This document shows positions 1 through 6,416 of a stretch of 6,608 bases of DNA, piece by piece. Numbering within the stretch: the stretch's first letter is position 1; every line of letters begins with the position of its first letter. The stretch comes from Sulfurimonas sp. (lineage in GTDB: Bacteria > Campylobacterota > Campylobacteria > Campylobacterales > Sulfurimonadaceae), in assembly GCA_003978475.1 (NCBI GenBank), contig QNZR01000077.1, positions 1-6,608 on the forward strand, in the 5' to 3' direction. The translations under genes and the position numbers were made by a program. The notes beneath the pieces are model-generated. The model ran no database searches. It was not told the origin of the DNA and saw nothing but the letters and a program-made list of their open reading frames with translations.

Positions 1-1960
1 CGATGCAAAGATCCAAGAGCTCATCGCCTTTTGCAATCAATCTCCAAGCCGGTATGTTACGACGTTCCAACATACCATCAATCTCGATGCCGTCGCACCC
101 ATACGCCAGAAGGTCCGTGCCCTCTCCCTGCCGACCAAGGAGGCCGTCAGTTTCTATACAGCCTTGAACAAAAGTATTATTGATTTGATAACCGACTTCT
201 CCAAAGTGCCGCATGACAATGATATTCGTACCGGATTTAACAGCTTTGTCGTCTTCATCAGCGCCAAAGAACGTGCCGGTATTGAGCGTGCCGTACTCTC
301 GGGCGTCTTTGCCAAAGACGCCTTTGATCGCATCTCATACACCAAGTTCGCCTCGCTCGCGGCCGAACAGAAAACCCTCTTAAATCTCTTTGTCCACATG
401 ACAACCGAGAAGACTCTGGAGCTCTACAAACAGGCACAAAACGATCCCTCGTTTGCCGAGGTCGAAGCGATGCGACAGATTGCTTTTAATCAGGACAGCC
501 ATTTTGGCATTGACGCTACCCACTGGTTTCAAACCATTACAAAAAAGATTAATAAACTCAAATGGTTTGAAGAGCAGATATCACACAATATTTTAGCGCT
601 GAGTACATCCAAATCAAGCACCGCACTCACAATCTTACTTTTAACGCTTATTAGTTCGGTATTGATCTTTTTATTTATTATCTACATTTCCCATAACGTC
701 TCCAAAGGTATTACCAGTGCCATCGACCGCTTTAGAAGATTGATTGCACGTGTCAATCAGGGAGATCTCGATGTTGTCATTGATCGTCGTAAAACGACCC
801 GCAACGAGATGGATGAAATTACCGCCATGCTTCAGTCTCTTGTCACCGTCATGAAAACCCTGACAGAACGCATTAATACCTCGGTTCATAAAGCCTCAGA
901 AGGAGATTTCAGCTACCGACTCAGTACCGAAGGGCTCCAGGGTGATTTTGCCGAAGCCATTAAAATGGTACAAAACGGTATCTCTGCCATGCAAGATGCC
1001 AACCATAAACAAAAAATTATCTCTTTCAATGGTAATGTCTTAAGCATCGGCAGTGTCGGCGAAGGTCTGACGTTGATACAGGATGAAATTACCTCTGTTA
1101 TTGATGAACTCGGCAAGATGCATGAAAACACCCAGAAAACCAGTGATCAGTCTACCAAAAGCATGATACAGGTTGATCATATTCTGACCAAATTACACTC
1201 CCTTGTTGAGCATATTAACGACAGTAATATCTCTATTGAAGGTCTGAACGATAAAACCAATGAGATTACTTCGGTGGTCGATCTGATTAAAGATATTGCC
1301 GAACAGACCAACCTGCTCGCACTCAATGCCGCCATTGAAGCCGCCCGTGCCGGCGAGCACGGGCGCGGTTTTGCCGTCGTTGCCGACGAAGTACGCAAAC
1401 TGGCCGAACGGACACAAAAAGCAACCAGCGAAATTACCATCTCCATTAACTCCATGAAGCAAGAAGCCAGTATTGTCCTGGATAAATCAGCAAGCATGAC
1501 GGCTCTGGCAGAAGAGTCTTCTAATGCGGTAGACAGCTTTAATACAGCCATGAACGAACTCAATACCAATGCCTTACAGATGACCAGAGTTGTTGAAGAT
1601 ATGGACAATCGCGTCTTTATTGTTCTGGCAAAGATTGATCATATTATCTTTAAATCCGAAGCATACGAAACCATATCCAACGGCGATACCAATAAAACAT
1701 TCACCGGGCACACCGAGTGCCGATTAGGCACCTGGTACGACACCACCGGTAAAGAGCGCTTCGGACACACACAATCATTTAAATCGGTCATTATCCCTCA
1801 CAAAACCGTCCACGACAAGGTTCATGAAAATATGCGCTACCTGACGCCTTCGGATGTACGCCTTGAGAACGAAACCAAAATCATTGAGAACTTCAAAGTC
1901 ATGGAGCGATCGAGCAAAGAACTCTTTGAGCTGCTCGATGCCATGCGCGCAGAAAAATAG
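1..1960 (+). CDS. Methyl-accepting chemotaxis protein with NIT sensor and C-terminal CZB zinc-binding domain (5' end outside window)
   Basis: Membrane chemoreceptor that should signal through CheW/CheA to the flagellar motor. The frame is open from base 2, so the N-terminus is missing; an in-frame TTG at 164 is internal, because recognisable NIT-domain sequence lies before it. Seen in order: NIT (nitrate/nitrite-sensing) domain to about base 560, with the hallmark AKERAGIERAVL at 263-298; a hydrophobic span at about 623-691; HAMP at about 692-870; a second HAMP-like segment to about 1000; the signalling hairpin, whose conserved tip (EQTNLLALNAAIEAARAGE and following) lies at about 1295-1411; and a CZB domain at 1640-1813. 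The CZB motif is complete: HxxF, then CxLGxW 22 residues on, then HxxxH 21 residues on, giving three His and one Cys as zinc ligands. There are about 14 heptads each side of the tip, which suggests the short 28H class. A second, N-terminal membrane span is expected upstream. No CheR-tethering pentapeptide is seen; the protein ends MRAEK. The ligand is unproven. Confidence 0.93.
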   Translation, partial: DAKIQELIAFCNQSPSRYVTTFQHTINLDAVAPIRQKVRALSLPTKEAVSFYTALNKSIIDLITDFSKVPHDNDIRTGFNSFVVFISAKERAGIERAVLSGVFAKDAFDRISYTKFASLAAEQKTLLNLFVHMTTEKTLELYKQAQNDPSFAEVEAMRQIAFNQDSHFGIDATHWFQTITKKINKLKWFEEQISHNILALSTSKSSTALTILLLTLISSVLIFLFIIYISHNVSKGITSAIDRFRRLIARVNQGDLDVVIDRRKTTRNEMDEITAMLQSLVTVMKTLTERINTSVHKASEGDFSYRLSTEGLQGDFAEAIKMVQNGISAMQDANHKQKIISFNGNVLSIGSVGEGLTLIQDEITSVIDELGKMHENTQKTSDQSTKSMIQVDHILTKLHSLVEHINDSNISIEGLNDKTNEITSVVDLIKDIAEQTNLLALNAAIEAARAGEHGRGFAVVADEVRKLAERTQKATSEITISINSMKQEASIVLDKSASMTALAEESSNAVDSFNTAMNELNTNALQMTRVVEDMDNRVFIVLAKIDHIIFKSEAYETISNGDTNKTFTGHTECRLGTWYDTTGKERFGHTQSFKSVIIPHKTVHDKVHENMRYLTPSDVRLENETKIIENFKVMERSSKELFELLDAMRAEK

Positions 1961-1969
1961 TCTGCCCGC
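1945..1969. terminator. Imperfect hairpin in the convergent gap, possible bidirectional terminator
   Basis: Arms GCGCGCAGA (1945-1953) and TCTGCCCGC (1961-1969) pair at 8 of 9 positions with one C:C mismatch and a 7-nt loop, AAAATAG. The loop contains the TAG stop of the chemoreceptor, and the clpB stop lies only 4 bases past the right arm. Neither strand has a U-run after the stem, so intrinsic termination is uncertain. The hairpin may instead protect both convergent mRNA ends, or be fortuitous. Confidence 0.4.
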
Positions 1970-1972
1970 TCC

Positions 1973-4549
1973 CTAGCTGATGTTCACCTGAATCTCATCA
2001 TTATCGCTTGAGAAGGTCACGGTACTGCCCTCCTCAATCGTTCCACTCAAAATGAGATCTGCCAGACGGTCTTCGACAATTTCATACAGCGCCCGTTTCA
2101 GCGGACGTGCTCCATAAACCGGGTCAAAGCCCGCTTTGGCAATAAGCGCAACGGCACTCTCTTCAAGCACCAAAGTGATATTGCGATCTTTAAGCTTGTC
2201 TTGAATCTCACTAAAGAAGAGCATGACAATTTTTTCAATTTCACGCTCGCCCAGAGGATTGAACATGACCACTTCATCCAGACGGTTTAAAAACTCCGGC
2301 TTAAAACTCTTTTTCAGTTCGTCCATAACCAGACTCTCTAAAATCGGATCACCGGCAAGCTCCATAATTTTATCACTCGCAATATTGGAGGTTAAGATGA
2401 TGATGGTATTGGTAAAATCTACCGTGACCCCCTTATTATCCGTCAACCGTCCGTCATCAAGCACTTGCAACAGCATATTGAAGACATCCGGATGGGCTTT
2501 TTCCACCTCGTCGAAAAGGACAACGCTGTAGGGCTTGCGACGTACCGCTTCGGTAAGTTGTCCGCCTTCATCATAACCGACATACCCCGGAGGTGCTCCT
2601 ACCAGCCGTGATACGGCATGCTTTTCCATATACTCGCTCATATCCAAACGAATGAGTGCCTCTTGTGAGTCAAACAGAAATTTTGCCAAAGTTTTTGCCG
2701 TTTGGGTTTTTCCCACACCGGTGGGACCCAGAAACAGAAAACTGCCAATAGGCCGGTCACTGTCGGAGAGTCCCGCTTTGTTCCGTTTAATGGCGCGAGC
2801 AATCGCATGGGTTGCCTTTTCCTGTCCGACAACATCTTGGTTAAGCTCTGCTTCTACATGTAAAATTTTCTCTTTCTCGCCTTGAAGCATTTTGGTCACC
2901 GGAATTTGTGTCCATCGGCTGACAATACCGGCAATGGACTCTTCATCAACACTGTTCTTCAGGAGTGTTCCTTGCTCCTGCATCCGCTTCCACTGCTCCT
3001 GCAAGGCAATCTCCTGCTCATGCAACTTGGGAATCTCTCCATACTCAATCTCTGCCGCTTTATTGAAATCGCCGTTATTTTTGGCAATCTCTGCTTCCCG
3101 ACGTTTGGCTTCAATGTCGCTTTTAATGGCGGCAATATTGTCAAATACCTCTTTCTCATTGGCAAACTGTGCCTCTAAAGAGCGCTGCTGTTCCTGAGCA
3201 TCTGCCAACTCTTTTTCAATCTCCTGAAGGCGTTTTTCATTCGCAGGTGTCACCTCCATCTTAAGCGCCTCTTGTTCTACATGTAATTCCTGAACCAAAC
3301 GCTTAATACGAGCAAGCTCATGCGGCTCCGATTCAATCTGCATTTTCAACTCTGCTGCGGCCTCGTCAATCAGGTCAATCGCTTTATCGGGTAAAAACCG
3401 GTCACTAATGTAACGATCGGACAGTCGTGCGGCAGCCACTAACGCGGCATCGGTAATAGTGACATTGTGGTGTGATTCCAGACGCTCTTTGATACCCCGT
3501 AATATTTGGAGGGATTGATTGACACTCGGTTCATCAACAATAACCGGCTGAAAACGACGCTGCAGCGCCGTATCTTTCTCAAAATACTTTCGGTATTCCT
3601 TGAGCGTTGTTGCGCCAATAGTATGTAATTCTCCCCGTGCCAAAGCCGGTTTTAAAATATTGGCAGCATCCATACTTCCTTCGCTCGCACCGGCACCGAT
3701 AATCGTATGAATCTCATCAATAAACAAAATAATATTACCGCTTTGTTTGACCTCGTCAATCACTGCTTTAAGACGATCTTCAAATTCTCCGCGATATTTG
3801 GCTCCGGCAATAAGGGCACTCATATCGAGCGCTACTACCCGTTTGTTTTGCAGGCTCAGCGGTACTTCTTTGTTATAGATACGCTGTGCCAGTCCTTCTG
3901 CCAGAGCTGTTTTTCCCACACCCGGTTCCCCGATGAGAATGGGATTATTTTTGGTTTTTCGAATCAAAATCTGCATCATTCGGTTAATCTCTTCATCACG
4001 CCCAATCACCGGAGAGAGTTTCCCCTCAGCAGCTTCAAGCGTCAAATCAATACCGTACTTATCCAGACTTTCAAGATTCTCATCGGCGCTTTGTGATTCA
4101 ATTTTTTGTCCGGCACGTGCCGATTCCAAACCCTTTTTTAAATTACTGATGTCAATATACTTCTCTAAAATCTCTTTAAACGGCGGGTGGGTGCTGTTGG
4201 CAATAATATAGCTGTCCACTGCCAAAAAGCTATCGCCGTTTTTCGTCATTTCGCCAATGCCCCGCTCCAGCGATTGCACAAAGTTACGCGAAAGCCGTAT
4301 GCTCTCCTTGGTAACATTGGACGATTTCGGCAGTTTGGAGGCACTGCTTTTAACATCAAGTTCTATGGCAGTCTTATCGACCTGAATACGATTGAGTGCC
4401 TGATTTAAAACCGAATTGGAGTTACTTAACAATGCCCATAAAAAATGTATCGGTTCAACTTCGGCATTTTGGTTATGCAGAGCCAGCGATATGGCTGACT
4501 CGATGCTCTCGGTCATCTGGTGGGTTAATTTTTCAAAAATATTATTCAT
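1973..4549 (-). CDS. clpB: ATP-dependent disaggregase ClpB (Hsp100)
   Basis: Cytoplasmic hexameric AAA+ unfoldase that, with DnaK/DnaJ/GrpE, pulls polypeptides out of aggregates after heat or oxidative damage. At 858 residues it matches the usual ClpB length, and all modules are present: N-domain at about 1-145; NBD1 with Walker A GEPGVGKT (207-214), pore loop KYRG (251-254), Walker B FIDE (276-279) and arginine fingers R331/R332; coiled-coil M-domain at about 400-530, which separates ClpB from ClpA and ClpC; NBD2 with Walker A GPTGVGKT (608-615), pore loop GYVGY (655-659), Walker B LFDE (678-681), arginine finger R756 and sensor-2 GARPLKR (813-819). No ClpP-binding loop is evident, as expected. 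The ATG is supported by AAGGA 7 nt upstream and a consensus promoter ending about 30 nt upstream. No catalytic residue is missing. It is monocistronic by context, convergent with the chemoreceptor. A HAIR-like operator suggests HspR repression. Confidence 0.98.
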   Translation of the reverse strand: MNNIFEKLTHQMTESIESAISLALHNQNAEVEPIHFLWALLSNSNSVLNQALNRIQVDKTAIELDVKSSASKLPKSSNVTKESIRLSRNFVQSLERGIGEMTKNGDSFLAVDSYIIANSTHPPFKEILEKYIDISNLKKGLESARAGQKIESQSADENLESLDKYGIDLTLEAAEGKLSPVIGRDEEINRMMQILIRKTKNNPILIGEPGVGKTALAEGLAQRIYNKEVPLSLQNKRVVALDMSALIAGAKYRGEFEDRLKAVIDEVKQSGNIILFIDEIHTIIGAGASEGSMDAANILKPALARGELHTIGATTLKEYRKYFEKDTALQRRFQPVIVDEPSVNQSLQILRGIKERLESHHNVTITDAALVAAARLSDRYISDRFLPDKAIDLIDEAAAELKMQIESEPHELARIKRLVQELHVEQEALKMEVTPANEKRLQEIEKELADAQEQQRSLEAQFANEKEVFDNIAAIKSDIEAKRREAEIAKNNGDFNKAAEIEYGEIPKLHEQEIALQEQWKRMQEQGTLLKNSVDEESIAGIVSRWTQIPVTKMLQGEKEKILHVEAELNQDVVGQEKATHAIARAIKRNKAGLSDSDRPIGSFLFLGPTGVGKTQTAKTLAKFLFDSQEALIRLDMSEYMEKHAVSRLVGAPPGYVGYDEGGQLTEAVRRKPYSVVLFDEVEKAHPDVFNMLLQVLDDGRLTDNKGVTVDFTNTIIILTSNIASDKIMELAGDPILESLVMDELKKSFKPEFLNRLDEVVMFNPLGEREIEKIVMLFFSEIQDKLKDRNITLVLEESAVALIAKAGFDPVYGARPLKRALYEIVEDRLADLILSGTIEEGSTVTFSSDNDEIQVNIS

Positions 4550-4569
4550 CTCTATATCCTTTAATACTT

Positions 4570-4604
4570 TAGTTAGGCATATTATACTAGGTTGAGCCTA
4601 ACTA
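4570..4604. repeat. 9-bp inverted repeat flanking the clpB -10 box
   Basis: Perfect arms TAGTTAGGC (4570-4578 on the plus strand) and GCCTAACTA (4596-4604), with a 17-bp spacer. The dyad is centred at the edge of the -10 box: one arm lies in the promoter spacer and the other at the predicted transcription start. One arm lies upstream of the start site, so the repeat cannot fold in the clpB mRNA and is best read as a DNA-level site. It shares bases with the HAIR-like operator. The regulator is unknown. Confidence 0.6.
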
Positions 4605-4610
4605 TGTCAA
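4581..4610 (-). promoter_or_regulatory. Sigma-70 promoter of clpB
   Basis: Read on the minus strand, a perfect -35 TTGACA (4610-4605) and a perfect -10 TATAAT (4586-4581) are separated by 18 bp. Transcription would start near 4574, giving a leader of about 25 nt with the AAGGA ribosome binding site. Both hexamers match consensus, so the promoter should be strong by default and would need a repressor to be heat-inducible. That fits the overlapping operator-like repeats. No CIRCE element (the HrcA site) is seen here. Confidence 0.85.
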
Positions 4611-4611
4611 G
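4591..4611. promoter_or_regulatory. HAIR-like HspR operator overlapping the clpB -35 box
   Basis: On the minus strand the sequence reads CTTGACA, seven bases (TAGTTAG), then GCTCAAC. The HAIR consensus for HspR is CTTGAGT-N7-ACTCAAG; this site matches 10 of 14 defined positions with exactly the right 7-bp spacing. It covers the -35 hexamer and half of the spacer, so bound HspR would block RNA polymerase. HspR (MerR family) is the known repressor of chaperone genes in Helicobacter and Campylobacter, including clpB in Campylobacter. That HspR acts here is inferred; its gene is not in the window. Confidence 0.65.
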
Positions 4612-4646
4612 TTATATACAGATAAACGACTAAATTATTCTTAATA

Positions 4647-4662
4647 GAGAGCCGAAGCCCTC
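4647..4662 (-). terminator. UUCG-capped hairpin after the peroxidase gene
   Basis: On the minus strand GAGGGC-TTCG-GCTCTC forms a 6-bp stem (one G:U pair) closed by the very stable C(UUCG)G tetraloop. It starts 5 nt after the TAA of the peroxidase gene, typical of a transcript-end hairpin. The downstream tract, TATTAAGAATAATTT, is AT-rich but not a true U-run, so termination may be partial. It lies upstream of the clpB promoter and would limit readthrough into clpB. Confidence 0.55.
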
Positions 4663-4667
4663 ATTCA

Positions 4668-6179
4668 TTAAAATCTTTGAAAGGTGGCGTTAAGCTGTCG
4701 AAGCAACAAAAAGTCGGGATCATCAGGGTGGGCAATCCATGGACTCAAACAGTTACGGTCTTCGACACACGGATCACTCAACGTCTCTAAAAATGCGACA
4801 ATCTGATCGATCTGCTCCTCACTGAAGGCAACACTCTGATGCGGAGAAATCCCTTTTTGTCGGTTAATAACAAGCTGCGCCAATGCATGTGCCGTATTGG
4901 TTTCAACATCTTGACACTGCACGTCAATACCCCGCTGCTTTAATTCACTGTAAGGGTTGTAATTTTGAGTACTCTCATCAGGATTAAGCATATGTTTGAC
5001 AACATTTCTCAACGATGTAAATGCTCCTGAATGTCCCCACGGTCCTGTGCTGCTGACATTGAGCAGGGGTGCGGTTCGAAATTTGTATTTGTCGGCATCT
5101 TGCAACGTAATATTGGCACGCCCGTAATCTTCGGTAGAGCCATCATGATTTTTACCGCGACCTATTTGCGGTACCGCCATAACATGAAGGGCTTCATCGG
5201 TGAAAAAATCACCACTGTGACACTGCACACAATTGGCGCCGCCCTCTTCGTAACCGCTATAAAATAGCAGCGCCCCCTGTTTTGCTTTCTCGCTAATAGC
5301 AGTGCTGTCTCCCTCGACGTATGCCTTCCAGGGTGTATTGACAAAGAGCTGCGAACGCTCATATTCTCCAATAGCTTCGGCAATATTTTCAATCGTAATG
5401 AGTTCAGAGGCATTGGCATCGGGTGCATTAAGACCGGTACGAAATGCCTGAAGCCATGCCTCACGCTCACTCTCACTCAAATCACGATTGCCGTCTGCTC
5501 CGGAGAGTCTTTTAGCAAGGTAGAGGCGCACCGCATCACCGTTGCTTAGATCCGCATGACCAAAGGCACGCATCTCTTCTGCACTGGTAATCGGAAAGAG
5601 TGCCTGTGTCGAAGGCAGATTGTTTACCACGCTCTCAACCCGCTCATAATCACTGTGTCCGGGCATTAAAATATTTGTGGCCAGCCCGCCGTTGGCACCC
5701 GCTGCTCCTGTTTTACTCTCGACACGATTGTCCCAAAACATGCCCACATCAAACAAGGCGGCGTTAAAAGTTGAGGGGGCATTACGCGGCACGGTCGGTC
5801 CACCATCAAAATAGCTTTTTCCGGTATCTTGATGCATACGACCCGGTCCCAACAGATTGGGATCCATCGCTTCAGATCCGATAGGAAATGAGAGATCGTC
5901 ACCGCCTCCAAGAAGCGGATGGTGACATGAGACACATGCAGTGTCAAAATCCAAAGAGAGTGCCTTGGTGTAGAAAAGTTTTTTACCCAACTGTGTCTTG
6001 GCATCTTCAATGGAGGGGATGTCGCGATTCAACGACGGATCTCCCTTCACACCGAAACCACTAATTTTTTCACGTAATTTTGTATCCAGACTCTCATCTG
6101 ACGCTGTTCTGCTCTCACCACCACATCCACTTAAAATGAACAATGCCAGCAAAGCAGATCCATAAACCGCTGTATTCAT
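4668..6179 (-). CDS. Di-heme cytochrome c peroxidase / MauG-family lipoprotein
   Basis: Probable periplasmic, membrane-anchored di-heme c-type cytochrome of the CCP/MauG family, which reduce H2O2 or carry out related oxidations using electrons from small cytochromes. The 503 residues carry a lipoprotein signal with lipobox LSGC (cleavage before C19); the n-region has no Lys or Arg, which is unusual. Two heme-binding motifs are seen: CVSCH (82-86) and CVQCH (317-321). Other family marks are FWDNR (148-152) and FRTAPLLNVSSTGPWGHSG (367-385), followed by a Met (397) that is a candidate axial ligand. The protein is longer than classical peroxidases (about 330-350 residues), with extra C-terminal sequence containing C422, C471 and C477, a possible disulfide pair. 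The ATG is preceded by GGAG at 10 nt, and an in-frame TAA 21 nt upstream rules out a longer form. The exact substrate cannot be told; a role in peroxide defence or protein cofactor maturation is possible. Confidence 0.9.
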   Translation of the reverse strand: MNTAVYGSALLALFILSGCGGESRTASDESLDTKLREKISGFGVKGDPSLNRDIPSIEDAKTQLGKKLFYTKALSLDFDTACVSCHHPLLGGGDDLSFPIGSEAMDPNLLGPGRMHQDTGKSYFDGGPTVPRNAPSTFNAALFDVGMFWDNRVESKTGAAGANGGLATNILMPGHSDYERVESVVNNLPSTQALFPITSAEEMRAFGHADLSNGDAVRLYLAKRLSGADGNRDLSESEREAWLQAFRTGLNAPDANASELITIENIAEAIGEYERSQLFVNTPWKAYVEGDSTAISEKAKQGALLFYSGYEEGGANCVQCHSGDFFTDEALHVMAVPQIGRGKNHDGSTEDYGRANITLQDADKYKFRTAPLLNVSSTGPWGHSGAFTSLRNVVKHMLNPDESTQNYNPYSELKQRGIDVQCQDVETNTAHALAQLVINRQKGISPHQSVAFSEEQIDQIVAFLETLSDPCVEDRNCLSPWIAHPDDPDFLLLRQLNATFQRF

Positions 6180-6223
6180 AACAATAATTCTCCATAGTTA
6201 ACTTATCATACTCTATCACCATT

Positions 6224-6229
6224 ATTATA
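6224..6229 (-). promoter_or_regulatory. Candidate -10 box (proximal) for the peroxidase gene
   Basis: TATAAT on the minus strand, 44 bp before the ATG. No good -35 hexamer lies 16-18 bp upstream, but the upstream sequence is T-rich, and sigma-70 promoters in Campylobacterota often lack a -35 box. The leader would be about 38 nt. If this is the working promoter, the dyad at 6256-6282 would sit about 40-65 bp upstream of the start, an activator-type position. Confidence 0.4.
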
Positions 6230-6255
6230 TCTCATATAAAATAAAGAAAATATAA

Positions 6256-6282
6256 AGATGCTTATGTTAATCATTAGCATCT
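6256..6282. promoter_or_regulatory. 27-bp near-palindrome upstream of the peroxidase gene, possible Fur-type operator
   Basis: Arms AGATGCT (6256-6262) and AGCATCT (6276-6282) are perfect inverted repeats. After one T:T mismatch the symmetry resumes with ATG (6264-6266) and CAT (6272-6274) around a 5-bp centre, so 10 of 11 arm positions pair. The inner 19 bp (6260-6278), read on the minus strand as GCTAATGATTAACATAAGC, matches the Fur-box consensus at 14 of 19 positions. Fur or PerR control of a heme peroxidase would be sensible but is inferred. In RNA it could also form a hairpin if the distal promoter is used. Confidence 0.5.
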
Positions 6283-6288
6283 ATTATA
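6283..6288 (-). promoter_or_regulatory. Candidate -10 box (distal) for the peroxidase gene
   Basis: A second consensus TATAAT on the minus strand, with A-tracts (6319-6337) about 35-50 bp upstream that could act as an UP element. It has no recognisable -35. Transcription would start around 6276 and give a leader of about 97 nt. The 27-bp dyad would then cover the start site and first transcribed bases, a repressor-type position. Confidence 0.4.
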
Positions 6289-6318
6289 ATATTTAGTTCC
6301 TGATAATTTTTATAATTC

Positions 6319-6337
6319 TTTTTTTAAGTTTTTTTTT
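6319..6337. other. Paired homopolymer A/T tracts in the peroxidase upstream region
   Basis: On the plus strand a run of seven T (6319-6325), then AAG, then nine T (6329-6337). Read on the minus strand these are A-tracts upstream of the candidate peroxidase promoters, which could act as an UP element or a bent-DNA segment. Runs this long are also slippage-prone and can vary between strains. No hairpin adjoins them that would make a plus-strand terminator of them. Confidence 0.35.
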
Positions 6338-6353
6338 AATTTGAAGTTAGATT

Positions 6354-6378
6354 TACATGTAGATGTACACGGGTACAT
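6354..6378. repeat. Cluster of GTACAT-type palindromes
   Basis: The 8-bp palindrome TACATGTA (6354-6361) is followed one base later by a 6-bp inverted repeat, ATGTAC (6363-6368) and GTACAT (6373-6378), around a 4-bp centre. It begins about 39 nt past the stop of the upstream minus-strand gene. It could be a weak terminator hairpin for that gene (no U-run follows) or a regulator site. I do not recognise the site type. Confidence 0.35.
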
Positions 6379-6416
6379 ACCAACCTGTCAAAAGAATCAG
6401 AAGCACCCGCTAAAAG

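Noticed and set aside
164..166. TTG as the start codon of the chemoreceptor
   Set aside because: The frame is open back to base 2 and the residues before 164 continue the NIT domain (including the typical YTALN stretch), so the true start is outside the window.
1177..1608. Minus-strand open frame of 143 codons opposite the chemoreceptor
   Set aside because: It lies wholly antisense to the strongly conserved signalling hairpin, has no recognisable domain, and its composition is what the reverse of MCP codons gives.
3707..4096. Plus-strand open frame of 129 codons inside clpB
   Set aside because: It is antisense to the conserved NBD1 of ClpB, with no family resemblance.
4090..4130. Internal translation start giving a short ClpB form lacking the N-domain, as in E. 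coli
   Set aside because: The region between N-domain and NBD1 has no ATG, GTG or TTG with a ribosome binding site; the aligned residue I150 is an ATT codon without a Shine-Dalgarno sequence.
6319..6337. Plus-strand T-runs as an intrinsic terminator
   Set aside because: No GC-rich stem precedes them on the plus strand and no plus-strand gene ends nearby.
6386..6391. TTGACA on the minus strand as a -35 box for the peroxidase gene
   Set aside because: No acceptable -10 hexamer lies 16-19 bp downstream; the nearest candidates match only about half the consensus.
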